Shown one piece after another: positions 14,555 through 22,937 of a DNA stretch of 24,223 nucleotides; within the stretch, counting starts at the first letter, position 1, and each line of letters starts with the position of its first letter. The DNA lies in contig CAKPYV010000033.1 in the NCBI GenBank assembly GCA_934203205.1, positions 1-24,223 of the forward strand, written 5' to 3'. The notes below the pieces were generated by a model, which saw only the letters and a program-made list of their open reading frames with translations, ran no database searches and had not been told where the DNA came from. The translations under genes were made by a program, and so were the position numbers. The DNA comes from an uncultured Anaerovibrio sp. GTDB lineage: Bacteria; Bacillota; Negativicutes; Selenomonadales; Selenomonadaceae.

Positions 14555-14689
14555 TTGAAGCAGACTTTTCAGCCTAACAATCATTGGAAGAAGAAGACTC
14601 ATGGTTTCCGTGAGCGCATGAAGACTAAGGGTGGCCGTCAGGTATTGGCTCGTCGCCGCGCAAGAGGCAGAAAGAAGATTTCAGCATAA
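14555..14689 (+). CDS. rpmH: 50S ribosomal protein L34
   Basis: Forty-four residues, MKQTFQPNNHWKKKTHGFRE at the start and the highly basic RARGRKKISA at the end, an unmistakable bL34. It starts with TTG at 14555 (translated as Met), supported by AAGGAGGTG seven nt upstream; there is no ATG at this site. Short basic L34 next to dnaA and rnpA is universal in bacteria of this type. Transcribed from the consensus promoter at 14440-14468 and followed by a terminator. Confidence 0.97.
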   Translation: MKQTFQPNNHWKKKTHGFRERMKTKGGRQVLARRRARGRKKISA

Positions 14690-14692
14690 TAT

Positions 14693-14717
14693 TAGGTCAC
14701 CTCGGTGACCTATTTTT
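14693..14717 (+). terminator. terminator after rpmH
   Basis: An 8-bp stem TAGGTCAC/GTGACCTA (14693-14700 with 14705-14712), CTCG loop, then TTTTT. Partial read-through into rnpA is likely, since no clear separate promoter is seen for rnpA. Confidence 0.8.
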
Positions 14718-14804
14718 ATTATTGTGAAAGTTTTTTCTCTGGGGCAGCTGTTGGTAAATTTATCTAATGGCTGCCTGAGGGATTGCTGAAATGGAGTTTT
14801 TGTC

Positions 14805-15152
14805 ATGTACAATTTGCCGAAGGGTCGTATTCTGCGCCGCAAAAGCGATTTTCAGAAGATTCACCGCTTCGGAAAATCTTATGCTAACAGGTATCTGGTA
14901 ATGTATGTCTTTACAGCAAGCGGGCTGGAGGACAGGGTAGGCTTTGCCGCAGGCAAAAAGCTTGGCAATGCAGTTACGCGTAACAGAGTCAAACGTCTTA
15001 TGCGTGAATGTTACAGGCTAAACCAGTTTAAGATTAAAGAGGGTTATACTCTGCTGCTGGTTGGCCGCAAGGCAGCTACCACCGAAAAGTACGATGTTAT
15101 CGAAAAGGCTTTTCTCAATTTAGGTAGAAAAGCGAAGGTATTGAAGGGATGA
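14805..15152 (+). CDS. rnpA: ribonuclease P protein component
   Basis: Basic 115-residue protein that binds RNase P RNA and aids 5' tRNA maturation. The family signature is present: LPKGRILRRKSDFQKIHRFG at the start and the RNR motif in NAVTRNRVKRLMRE. GGAG lies eight nt before the ATG. It ends six nt before the yidD start. No RNase P RNA gene is in the window. Confidence 0.96.
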   Translation: MYNLPKGRILRRKSDFQKIHRFGKSYANRYLVMYVFTASGLEDRVGFAAGKKLGNAVTRNRVKRLMRECYRLNQFKIKEGYTLLLVGRKAATTEKYDVIEKAFLNLGRKAKVLKG

Positions 15153-15158
15153 TTTCAG

Positions 15159-15368
15159 TTGAAAAGAGTGTTGCTTTTCCTGATAGAGGTATATCGCAGG
15201 TATATTTCCCCCTTGAAACCACCATGCTGCCGTTATATTCCCACCTGCTCGGAGTATGCGGTGGAAGCTATTAAAAAGTACGGAGCAGGCAGGGGAGGCT
15301 GGTTGGCCTTTAAGCGTATTATGCGCTGTCATCCCTTCCATGAGGGCGGGTATGATCCTGTGCCGTAG
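15159..15368 (+). CDS. yidD: membrane protein insertion efficiency factor YidD
   Basis: Small (69 residues) membrane-associated protein with the family core YRRYISPLKPPCCRYIPTCS and the end FHEGGYDPVP, including the conserved cysteines. It assists YidC-dependent insertion. The TTG at 15159 is the start, behind GAAGGG in the rnpA 3' end. It sits between rnpA and yidC as usual. Confidence 0.95.
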   Translation: MKRVLLFLIEVYRRYISPLKPPCCRYIPTCSEYAVEAIKKYGAGRGGWLAFKRIMRCHPFHEGGYDPVP

Positions 15369-15427
15369 TGTAGAAACACTGAACAGCAGGCAATGGGCCT
15401 GTTGTCACCAACGAAGGACGTGTTGTT

Positions 15428-16123
15428 TTGGAATTTATGATGAACCTCTTTGAGCCACTGACTAGTGTTTTCCGCTTCATTTTCGAAGGGTTTTATGACA
15501 TTACAGCTATGGCGGGCATTGCCAACTATGGTATTGCCATTATTTTAATGACTATTTTGGTTAAGGTATTGCTTTATCCATTAACCGCTAAGCAGGTTCG
15601 TTCTATGAAGGCAATGCAGGAGCTGCAGCCTGCATTGAAGAAGCTTCAGAAGGATTATAAGAATAATCCTCAGCTTTTGCAGCAGAAGATGGCAGAATTG
15701 TATAAGGAATCCGGAGTAAATCCTCTGGCCGGCTGTCTGCCATTGCTGATTCAGATGCCTATTCTCATGGGAGTATATTATACTCTCTATGGATATAACT
15801 ATACAGGAGATCCTAATTTCCTGTGGTTGACCAGCTTGTCTGAAACAGATCCTACCTATGTACTGCCTGTTCTGTCTGCTCTGACTACCTATATTCAGCA
15901 GAAGCAGACCATGAACAATAATGGCGGTGACAACCAGCAGATGAAGCTGATGAGCTATATGATGCCATTGTTCATCGGTTGGATTTCCTTGAGTTTCCCT
16001 TCTGGTCTGGTGGTTTACTGGGTAACCATGAATATTTGCCAGATTATTCAGCAGTGGTATATGTTTAGAGGCGAAAAGTCTCAGATAGCCAATGTAGAAA
16101 ATGCTGATAACGGAAAAAAATAA
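15428..16123 (+). CDS. yidC: membrane protein insertase YidC (Oxa1 type)
   Basis: The insertase core of about 230 residues is present without the large periplasmic domain of E. coli YidC, as in Firmicutes. Features are NYGIAIILMTILVKVLLYPL (first core helix), the cytoplasmic hairpin KAMQELQPALKKLQKDYK, NPLAGCLPLLIQMPILMGVY, and two C-terminal helices (MPLFIGWISLSFPSGLVVYW). No lipobox cysteine is seen at the N-terminus. Lysine occupies the place of the groove arginine conserved in E. coli (R366) and Bacillus SpoIIIJ (R73). The start is TTG at 15428, nine nt after AAGGA; the ATGs at 15437 and 15440 are too far from it. Confidence 0.95.
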   Translation: MEFMMNLFEPLTSVFRFIFEGFYDITAMAGIANYGIAIILMTILVKVLLYPLTAKQVRSMKAMQELQPALKKLQKDYKNNPQLLQQKMAELYKESGVNPLAGCLPLLIQMPILMGVYYTLYGYNYTGDPNFLWLTSLSETDPTYVLPVLSALTTYIQQKQTMNNNGGDNQQMKLMSYMMPLFIGWISLSFPSGLVVYWVTMNICQIIQQWYMFRGEKSQIANVENADNGKK

Positions 16124-16138
16124 GGCGAGGTAAGATTG

Positions 16139-16831
16139 ATGGCTGTAGAGATTGAAAAGACTGGCAAAACAATTGATGATGCCAAAAGAGCTGCCCTGGA
16201 GGAGCTTCAGGTTGCAGAAAATATGGTGGAATTTGAGGTTCTGGAGGAGCCATCCAAGGGCTTTCTAGGACTGATTGGCAATAAACCAGCTAAAATTTTG
16301 GCCAGGCTGCGGGAGCTGACTCCAGCTGAAAAGGCAGAGGAGTTCCTGGCTAGCATTTTTGAGGCCATGAAGCTGGAGGTAAGGATTGATCCTATGGATA
16401 CCAAGGATGGAGTGGTTATGAACCTGATTGGTGAAAACCTTGGTATTCTCATAGGCAAGCATGGTCAGACTCTGGATTCCCTCCAGTATCTGGCAAATTT
16501 GGCTGCCAATAAGAGCCTTGTAGAGGACAAGGTTCGTATTATTCTGGATATTGAAAACTATAGAAGCCGCCGTGAGGATACCCTCCGTCGTCTGGCTATG
16601 CGCCTGGCTGACAAGGTACGCCGCACAGGTGAGAGAATTGTGTTGGAGCCTATGAACCGTCATGAGCGGAAGATTATTCACATGGCTCTGCAGAATAACT
16701 ATCGGATTTCTACTTATAGCTCCGGTGAGGAGCCTTACCGCAAGGTGGTTATTGAACTGAAGCGGGGAGGCCGTCGCGAGCGTCGGGACAGGGATTTTTC
16801 CTTTGCCCCTTTAGAGCAGGAAGAAGATTAA
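16139..16831 (+). CDS. jag: RNA-binding protein Jag (KhpB/EloR)
   Basis: Three-part protein of 230 residues. It has a Jag-N domain (1-50, ending in SKGFLGLIGNKPAKI), a KH domain with the GxxG loop GKHGQT and YRSRREDTLRRLA, and an R3H domain with NRHERKIIHMAL. KhpB proteins act with KhpA in RNA binding and control of cell elongation. GAGGT lies seven nt before the ATG at 16139; an upstream TTG is too close to it. It follows yidC by 15 nt in one operon. Confidence 0.95.
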   Translation: MAVEIEKTGKTIDDAKRAALEELQVAENMVEFEVLEEPSKGFLGLIGNKPAKILARLRELTPAEKAEEFLASIFEAMKLEVRIDPMDTKDGVVMNLIGENLGILIGKHGQTLDSLQYLANLAANKSLVEDKVRIILDIENYRSRREDTLRRLAMRLADKVRRTGERIVLEPMNRHERKIIHMALQNNYRISTYSSGEEPYRKVVIELKRGGRRERRDRDFSFAPLEQEED

Positions 16832-16879
16832 TTCTATAGCTGATAGCTGTGAAAGGGCTGTCTGCAATCTAATTATCTA

Positions 16880-16907
16880 TTGCGATATTGTTGCGTAATG
16901 GTATAAT
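16880..16907 (+). promoter_or_regulatory. mnmE: promoter upstream of mnmE
   Basis: TTGCGA (16880-16885) and TATAAT (16902-16907) at 16 nt, about 54 nt before the mnmE start. The jag-mnmE gap of 129 nt shows no convincing terminator, so mnmE may use this promoter in addition to read-through. Confidence 0.6.
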
Positions 16908-16960
16908 CTGATTGAGGCGGCTCTTTTTTTGTGTAGTAGATAGTATGTGAGGAAGATAGT

Positions 16961-18376
16961 ATGCAGCAGGAATATACCATAAGTGCCATAGCAACTCCTG
17001 TAGGACAAGGTGGCATCGGCATTGTTCGCCTAAGCGGAGAAAAGGCTGTGGACATTGCTCAGGAATGCTTTAAGCCGGCAGCAGGAGGCAAAATATCAAA
17101 CTATGAGGCCAGAAGGGCAGTTTTTGGCTATATATATAAGGAAAATGGAGATTTTCTGGATGAGGCTATATGTATTGTTATGAAGGCGCCTCATTCCTAT
17201 ACCTGTGAGGATGTAGTGGAGCTGCAATGTCATGGGGGACCTGTGGTGTTGAAGGAGCTTTTGGCGATGACCTATAGGCTGGGAGCCAAGCCGGCAGAGC
17301 CAGGGGAATTTACCAAGCGGGCTTTCTTGAATGGACGGCTGGATTTGACACAGGCTCAGTCTGTAATGGATATGATTCAGGCTAGAACTACCATGGCCAG
17401 AGAAGCTGCTGCTAATAATCTCCAAGGACGGCTGTCAGAGCGCATTGGAGAAATGCGGCAGGAGATTTTAGGGGTAATTGCTCATTTGGAGGCATCTATA
17501 GATTTTCCAGAGGATGATATTGAGGATGTAGCTCTGGAGGAGGCAGAAATGAAGGTGGAGCAGCTTCATGGAGCTGTAGAGGATTTGTTGGCTTCCGCTG
17601 AAACAGGCCAGATTCTGCGGGATGGTTTGCAAACAGCTATTATTGGCAGGCCAAATGCAGGCAAATCCAGCCTATTGAATCTCATGCTGGGACAGGAGCG
17701 GGCTATTGTTACGGATGTGCCAGGTACTACCAGGGACAGTATTGAAGAATATATGAATATTGGGGGTATTCCTCTGAAGCTGGCTGATACAGCCGGTATT
17801 CGGGATACGGATAATCTGGTGGAAAAAATCGGGGTGGAAAAGGCCTACAGCTATGCTCGTGAGGCGGAGCTGGTATTGGCGGTAATAGATGGCAGCCAGC
17901 CTTTGACGGAAGCCGATGATCCGATTTGGCATCTTCTGAGCCAGTGCAGCGGTAAGATTATTATTATTAATAACAAGGTAGATAAGTCGCTAGAGGAAAA
18001 TATTCTTACAGAGAAGGAAATCCGCCAGGAGGCGGCTAAAAAAGAGGTTGAAGATGTCTACCAAGTTATTAATCTTTCCGCCAAGCAGGGCCAAGGTCTG
18101 AAGGAGCTGGAAGAGGCCATTAAAAATTTGGTTTTTGCTGGCAAAATCAACTGCCGGGAATCTATTATGGTGAACGATGCCAGACAGGCAGATATTCTGA
18201 GGCAGGCTATGGTACTGCTGGATCAAACCCGCATGACTCTTATGACTGGCATGAGTGAGGATTTTGTAGTAATAGATCTGCGGTCTGCCTGGGAAAAGCT
18301 GGGGGAGATTACAGGGGAAACTCTGGACGAGGATATTATTGACGAGATTTTCAGCCGTTTTTGCATAGGTAAATAA
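16961..18376 (+). CDS. mnmE: tRNA uridine-5-carboxymethylaminomethyl synthesis GTPase MnmE
   Basis: With MnmG it modifies U34 of certain tRNAs, using formyl-tetrahydrofolate. It has an N-terminal folate-binding domain (TISAIATPVGQGGIGIVRLS), a helical domain, and an inserted G domain with G1 GRPNAGKSS, G2 TTRD, G3 DTAGIR and G4 NKVD. It ends in the conserved CIGK, whose cysteine is required. All 471 residues look complete. GAGGAA lies before the ATG. Confidence 0.98.
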   Translation: MQQEYTISAIATPVGQGGIGIVRLSGEKAVDIAQECFKPAAGGKISNYEARRAVFGYIYKENGDFLDEAICIVMKAPHSYTCEDVVELQCHGGPVVLKELLAMTYRLGAKPAEPGEFTKRAFLNGRLDLTQAQSVMDMIQARTTMAREAAANNLQGRLSERIGEMRQEILGVIAHLEASIDFPEDDIEDVALEEAEMKVEQLHGAVEDLLASAETGQILRDGLQTAIIGRPNAGKSSLLNLMLGQERAIVTDVPGTTRDSIEEYMNIGGIPLKLADTAGIRDTDNLVEKIGVEKAYSYAREAELVLAVIDGSQPLTEADDPIWHLLSQCSGKIIIINNKVDKSLEENILTEKEIRQEAAKKEVEDVYQVINLSAKQGQGLKELEEAIKNLVFAGKINCRESIMVNDARQADILRQAMVLLDQTRMTLMTGMSEDFVVIDLRSAWEKLGEITGETLDEDIIDEIFSRFCIGK

Positions 18377-18406
18377 ACTGGCTGTAGAAATACTGGAGAT
18401 ATTTTA

Positions 18407-20299
18407 ATGAGAGATGATATATTTATTGCTGGCAGCTATGATGTAATAGTTATTGGTGCCGGTCATGCCGGGGTGGAGGCAGCTCTGGCAGCAGCTAGAT
18501 TGGGCTGTAATACCATGCTGGCTACTCTAAGCATGGACAATATTGCCATGATGCCCTGCAATCCATCTGTAGGAGGCCCAGGCAAGGGACATTTGGTTAG
18601 GGAGCTGGATGCTCTTGGTGGTCAGATGGGTATTAATGCAGATGAAACCTGTATACAGTTTAGAATGTTGAATACAGGCAAGGGGCCGGCAGTTCATGCT
18701 CTAAGAGCTCAGGCAGACAAAAAGCATTATCAGTTCCGCATGAAAGAAGTTTGCGAAAATCAGGATAATCTTGATGTCAAGCAGCTGCTGATTGATGAGT
18801 TGATTGTGGAGGATGGTTGTGTGAAGGCTGTCCGTACCGAAAATGATGAGTACTACACCTGCCGGGCGGCTATAATGGCTACGGGCACCTATCTCAAAGG
18901 CTCAATTATTATTGGCCAGCATACCCATGTGGGAGGGCCAAATGGCCAGCGTTCCGCAGAGAAATTTTCTGAATCCCTTCTACAGGCTGGCATTAAGCTG
19001 ATGCGTTTTAAAACCGGTACCCCAGCCAGAGTAGATAGTCGCTCCCTAGATTATAGCAAAATGCAGATTCAGCCAGGAGATGAAGAGGCACGAAATTTCT
19101 CCTTTATGAGTGACATTGAAACAAGAGAGCAGGTGCCATGCTATCTAACCTACACCAATGCAGAGACGCACAAGATTATTATGGATAATATTGATCGAGC
19201 TCCTATGGCTAACGGGCTTATCAAGGGGGTAGGGCCTAGATACTGTCCTTCCATTGAAACCAAGCTGGTACGATTCCCAGATAAGGAGCGGCATCAGTTG
19301 TTTTTGGAGCCAGAGGGATTGCATACCAATGAGGTTTATGTTCAGGGTATGTCCACCAGTCTGCCTATGGATGTGCAGATTGATTTCCTCCACACTATTC
19401 CAGGGTTGGAGCAGGCCAAAATGATGCGCCCAGGGTATGCTATAGAGTACGATTGCATTGATCCTTTACAGCTAAAGCCTACCTTGGAATTTAAAAAGAT
19501 TCAGGGATTTTTCTCTGCTGGTCAGTCCAATGGTACCTCAGGCTATGAGGAAGCCGCGGCTCAGGGCTTGATTGCCGGCATTAATGCTGCCATGAAGCTG
19601 CAGGGAAAAAAGCCACTGGTGTTGAAGCGTTCACAGGCTTATATTGGCGTATTAATTGATGATTTGGTTACCAAGGGCACCAGTGAGCCTTATAGAATTA
19701 TGACCTCCCGGGCGGAGTATCGTCTGCTGCTGCGGCAGGATAATGCAGATATGAGATTGACACCTATCGGCCGTCAGCTGGGTTTGGTACAGGATGATAG
19801 ATGGGAAAGATTTCAGGCTAAGAAGCAGGCTATTGATGAGGCTTTGGAACTTTTGAAAAATACTATTATTAATCCTAGTCAGGATATGCTGGCCAAGCTA
19901 TCTGAGGCAGGTATTGCCGAGATTAAGAACAGTCAGAGCCTGTATGATTTGCTGCGGCGGCCTGATGTAAGCTATGATGCCATTCAGCCGGTTTTCGCTT
20001 TTCCTATTTTGGCAGATGAGGTGAAAAAGCAGGTAGAAACAACCATTACCTATGATGGCTATATTCAGAAACAGCTGGAGCAGGTTGCTAGAATGGAAAA
20101 GCTGGAAAGCAAATCTATACCGGAGGAGCTGGATTATGATAATGTGCCTAATCTAAGGGATGAGGCCAGAGAAAAGCTAAAGGATATCCGGCCAATTTCC
20201 TTGGGACAGGCAGGCCGTATTTCCGGCGTATCTCCAGCAGATATATCTGTGTTAATGATTTATTTGGAGCAGCAAAGACGACAGAAGGGGGAAAGTTGA
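18407..20299 (+). CDS. mnmG: tRNA uridine-5-carboxymethylaminomethyl synthesis enzyme MnmG
   Basis: FAD- and NADH-dependent partner of MnmE. The dinucleotide motif VIGAGHAGVEAALAAARLG is near the N-terminus; MPCNPSVGGPGKGHLVRELD, ATGTYLKG, SAGQSNGTSGYEEAAAQGL and TSRAEYRLLLRQDNAD are all family signatures. The length, 630, is normal. GGAG precedes the ATG by eight nt. Its TGA stop overlaps the ATG of rsmG by one base. Confidence 0.98.
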   Translation: MRDDIFIAGSYDVIVIGAGHAGVEAALAAARLGCNTMLATLSMDNIAMMPCNPSVGGPGKGHLVRELDALGGQMGINADETCIQFRMLNTGKGPAVHALRAQADKKHYQFRMKEVCENQDNLDVKQLLIDELIVEDGCVKAVRTENDEYYTCRAAIMATGTYLKGSIIIGQHTHVGGPNGQRSAEKFSESLLQAGIKLMRFKTGTPARVDSRSLDYSKMQIQPGDEEARNFSFMSDIETREQVPCYLTYTNAETHKIIMDNIDRAPMANGLIKGVGPRYCPSIETKLVRFPDKERHQLFLEPEGLHTNEVYVQGMSTSLPMDVQIDFLHTIPGLEQAKMMRPGYAIEYDCIDPLQLKPTLEFKKIQGFFSAGQSNGTSGYEEAAAQGLIAGINAAMKLQGKKPLVLKRSQAYIGVLIDDLVTKGTSEPYRIMTSRAEYRLLLRQDNADMRLTPIGRQLGLVQDDRWERFQAKKQAIDEALELLKNTIINPSQDMLAKLSEAGIAEIKNSQSLYDLLRRPDVSYDAIQPVFAFPILADEVKKQVETTITYDGYIQKQLEQVARMEKLESKSIPEELDYDNVPNLRDEAREKLKDIRPISLGQAGRISGVSPADISVLMIYLEQQRRQKGES

Positions 20300-21015
20300 T
20301 GGAGTTTCGGGACTATCTTCAGGAGGCAGCAGAGGCCTATGGCCTTTGCCTTACAGAAAGAATGGTGGAGCAGTTTACTCTTTACTATGAGCTGCTGCTG
20401 GAATGGAATGAAAAAATTAATCTGACGGCTATTACAGAGCCTAAGGAAGTAGCTATCAAGCACATGATAGATTCCCTTAGCTGTTTGGATGAAAAGGTTT
20501 TCCCTGAGGGAGCCTCTGTTATTGATGTAGGGACAGGGGCAGGATTTCCCGGTATTCCCTTGAAAATATTTCGGCCGGATTTGAAGCTGACCTTGTTGGA
20601 TTCCATTAACAAGAGAATTAAATTCCTGCAGGAGGTAGTAAATAGGTTAGAGCTTTCTGAGGTACAATGTATTCATGTACGAGCCGAGGAAGGGGCGAGA
20701 AATAAAGCTCTGCGGGAGAAATATGATGTGGCTGTATCAAGGGCAGTAGCTCGTTTGCAGGTATTGGCGGAATATTGTATGCCTTTCGTAAGGGTTGGTG
20801 GCTATTTTGTAGCTCTCAAGGGAATGAAATATGCTCAGGAGTCTCAGGAGGGGCAGCGGGCTGTAAAGCTGCTAGGTGGTAAGGATTGCCGGGCGGTACC
20901 TGTTCATTTGCCATCTTTAGAGGATAAAAGAGCGGTGCTTTATATCCAAAAGTTGAAGAACACCCCCAAAGCCTATCCCCGCAAGGCAGGTACACCGGAT
21001 AAGAATCCATTGTAA
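20299..21015 (+). CDS. rsmG: 16S rRNA (guanine(527)-N(7))-methyltransferase RsmG
   Basis: SAM-dependent methyltransferase acting on G527 of 16S rRNA; its loss gives low-level streptomycin resistance in several bacteria. The SAM loop DVGTGAGFPG (76-85) and LLDSINKRIKFLQ are clear, as are the N-terminal LLEWNEKINLTAIT and the SRAVARLQVLAEYC segment. The start is the ATG at 20299 within TGATG, shared with the mnmG stop and preceded by GGGGGA. At 238 residues the length is normal. Confidence 0.97.
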   Translation: MEFRDYLQEAAEAYGLCLTERMVEQFTLYYELLLEWNEKINLTAITEPKEVAIKHMIDSLSCLDEKVFPEGASVIDVGTGAGFPGIPLKIFRPDLKLTLLDSINKRIKFLQEVVNRLELSEVQCIHVRAEEGARNKALREKYDVAVSRAVARLQVLAEYCMPFVRVGGYFVALKGMKYAQESQEGQRAVKLLGGKDCRAVPVHLPSLEDKRAVLYIQKLKNTPKAYPRKAGTPDKNPL

Positions 21016-21060
21016 AGATATTTTTAGACCAGATATGGCAAAAAGAAGAGGAGCGAGATT

Positions 21061-21651
21061 ATGTCAAAGGTATTTAGTATTATGCTGATTTGCTTGCTGA
21101 TGGTGGCAGGCAGTGCAGCAGCTGGAGCGCGAAATAATACAGCGTCCTATAATAGATTGGCAGATAAATTTAACCATGCCCAGCCTGCCTATGAACAAGA
21201 GGAGGAAAATAATCAGATAGCAGATAGATATTTTAAGCTCATGGCAGACGATAGCTTCGTTTACTATATGGATAAAAAAAGTGCCAAATGGATTCTTTGT
21301 CCTAATAGCCGTGATGAATATATCGTGGATGTCTGGATTCGTTTGGAGCCTATCGAGGGTGGGGCAGATACAAAGTATAGCTATCCTGCCAAATATTATC
21401 TGGAGCATTATTATCTGCGTCCAGATACGGAGCAGGTACAGTTCCTCTGTGAGCTGGAGGTAACAGGCCGTCCAGACAACAATGTAAACCAGAGAAGCTA
21501 TGATCCACAAAATTGGGAGTCCTTGGTGCCAGAAAGTGTAGAGGATGTCATTTATCGGGCTGTCTTGAAGAAAATGAAAAGTAAAACCGGTGGCCTTGTC
21601 AACGGCCCCGGGGGGAATATAATGGAGGAATGGTTCAGAATTTCCATTTAA
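21061..21651 (+). CDS. exported protein of unknown function
   Basis: I do not recognise a family. The first 22 residues form a signal peptide (MSKVFSIMLICLLMVAGSAAAG) with a likely cleavage in AAA-GA and no lipobox. The mature part of about 174 residues begins with a polar acidic stretch, then a region rich in Tyr, Trp and charged residues (FVYYMDKKSAKWILCPN, VDVWIRLEP, YYLEHYYLRPD) with two cysteines, and ends in EEWFRISI. It may be a small beta-rich periplasmic or surface protein. GAGGAG lies before the ATG. It follows rsmG by 45 nt and ends before the repeat cluster and terminator. Confidence 0.75.
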   Translation: MSKVFSIMLICLLMVAGSAAAGARNNTASYNRLADKFNHAQPAYEQEEENNQIADRYFKLMADDSFVYYMDKKSAKWILCPNSRDEYIVDVWIRLEPIEGGADTKYSYPAKYYLEHYYLRPDTEQVQFLCELEVTGRPDNNVNQRSYDPQNWESLVPESVEDVIYRAVLKKMKSKTGGLVNGPGGNIMEEWFRISI

Positions 21652-21660
21652 ATAAGGGCA

Positions 21661-21714
21661 CTATCTTGGTCGCAGCACCGACCAAGATAGCGACCAAGTC
21701 ACTGACCAAGATAA
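21661..21714. repeat. 12-nt repeats, one inverted and three in tandem
   Basis: CTATCTTGGTCG (21661-21672) is the exact inverse of CGACCAAGATAG (21679-21690), making a 12-bp hairpin with a 6-nt loop. Two further copies follow in perfect 12-nt phase: CGACCAAGTCAC (21691-21702) and TGACCAAGATAA (21703-21714). It lies between the stop of the exported-protein gene and the terminator. Confidence 0.75.
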
Positions 21715-21742
21715 AAACGCTAGATAAATTATCCGTAGAGCA

Positions 21743-21776
21743 AAAAATGGCTGTCGCCGAAGCGACAGCCATTTTT
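21743..21776. terminator. bidirectional terminator between exported-protein gene and pfkA
   Basis: A 15-bp perfect stem AAAAATGGCTGTCGC (21743-21757) with 21762-21776 and a CGAA loop. A- and T-runs on both sides let it serve both converging genes. Confidence 0.92.
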
Positions 21777-21789
21777 ATATGGTGTTTTA

Positions 21790-22752
21790 TTATACCAGCA
21801 TATCTGCCAGTTCAATATACTCAGGGTCCAGAGGCTTTTTGTTGGTAATAGCATCATGAAGATTGATAGCTACTACCTTGCCCTTGTTGAAACCAAAGAC
21901 AACATTAGTCTGACCTGCCATCAATGCCAAAGCAGCCTTTTCACCCAGCTGGCTGGCCTTTACACGGTCCTGTACGGATGGAGAACCACCACGCTGAATA
22001 TGACCCAGTACAGATACACGAACATCCATCTGAGTTTTATCTTCGATATATTTACCGATATCTATGCCGCTGCCTACACCCTCAGCAACTACTACCAGGG
22101 AATAACGACGGCCGTTGTTGTAAGAAGTTACCAGATTGTCGCAAACCTTATCCAGATCAAACTCACGCTCAGGAATCAGTACAACCTCAGCACCACCAGC
22201 AATACCTGCCAGAGTTGCCAGCCAGCCACAGCGGCGGCCCATAACCTCTACTACAGCAATACGGCTGTGAGCAGAAGCAGTATCACGAAGCTTGTTAATA
22301 GCGTCGATAATAGTATTGGCAGCAGTATCGCAGCCGATGGTATAATCAGTGCCCCATACATCATTATCAATGGTACCAGGCAGACCAACAATAGGTACAC
22401 CAGTCTCAGCGCTCAGCTTGCTGGCACCTCTCAGGCTGCCGTCACCACCAATGATAACCAGGCCCTCAATGCCATATTTCTTCATGTTCTCATAAGCCTG
22501 CATACGGCCTTCTGGAGTTGTGAAGCGCTTGCAGCGAGCTGTACCCAAAAAAGTACCGCCACGCTGGAGAATATCGGATACACTGCGGGAGCTGAGCTCC
22601 TCTATATGTTCATCCAAAAGACCACGATATCCATCGTAGATACCGAATACCTTGCCGCCTTCATACAAAACAGTACGAACTACGGCACGTGCAGCTGCGT
22701 TCATGCCTGGGCTGTCGCCGCCACTGGTTAAAACACCGATGTTTCTAATCAT
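21790..22752 (-). CDS. pfkA: ATP-dependent 6-phosphofructokinase
   Basis: Phosphorylates fructose 6-phosphate in glycolysis. The 320-residue protein is the bacterial PfkA type: GVLTSGGDSPGMNAA at the start, IGGDGS (101-106, the second Gly pointing to ATP rather than pyrophosphate use), TIDND (127-131, with the catalytic Asp), MGRRCGWLA, and GHIQRGGSPS near the C-terminus. GGGGAG lies eight nt before the ATG. The gene runs against the replication fork, the only such gene on the right arm. Confidence 0.97.
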   Translation of the reverse strand: MIRNIGVLTSGGDSPGMNAAARAVVRTVLYEGGKVFGIYDGYRGLLDEHIEELSSRSVSDILQRGGTFLGTARCKRFTTPEGRMQAYENMKKYGIEGLVIIGGDGSLRGASKLSAETGVPIVGLPGTIDNDVWGTDYTIGCDTAANTIIDAINKLRDTASAHSRIAVVEVMGRRCGWLATLAGIAGGAEVVLIPEREFDLDKVCDNLVTSYNNGRRYSLVVVAEGVGSGIDIGKYIEDKTQMDVRVSVLGHIQRGGSPSVQDRVKASQLGEKAALALMAGQTNVVFGFNKGKVVAINLHDAITNKKPLDPEYIELADMLV

Positions 22753-22771
22753 TTAATACACTCCCCTTGGG

Positions 22772-22833
22772 TTGACAAAATATTGGCTAAATGATAAATT
22801 GAAATTGATGATTAAAGGATAAACTTAATCATC
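22772..22833 (+). promoter_or_regulatory. candidate promoter with palindrome at its start site
   Basis: TTGACA (22772-22777), 17 nt, TAAATT (22795-22800), pointing toward the AICAR transformylase gene. At the expected start lies an inverted repeat GATGATTAA (22807-22815) and TTAATCATC (22825-22833), separated by nine nt, a good position for a repressor. The leader to the gene would be about 130 nt. The divergent pfkA promoter must also be in this interval but is not clear. Confidence 0.5.
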
Positions 22834-22937
22834 ATCATTTACACTCTTATAGCATTATAAATCATTTTTTCAAATAAATAAAGGGTAATCAGTGATTTAT
22901 ATGCTTTAGTTATTTTATGTTATAAAGGAGATTTCAC

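Noticed and set aside
21630..21848. 72-codon frame with a TKIATKSLTKIK repeat
   Set aside because: It begins inside the 3' end of the exported-protein gene with the GGAGG only one nt away, crosses a strong terminator and overlaps pfkA on the other strand; the residue repeat is a by-product of the 12-nt DNA repeat.
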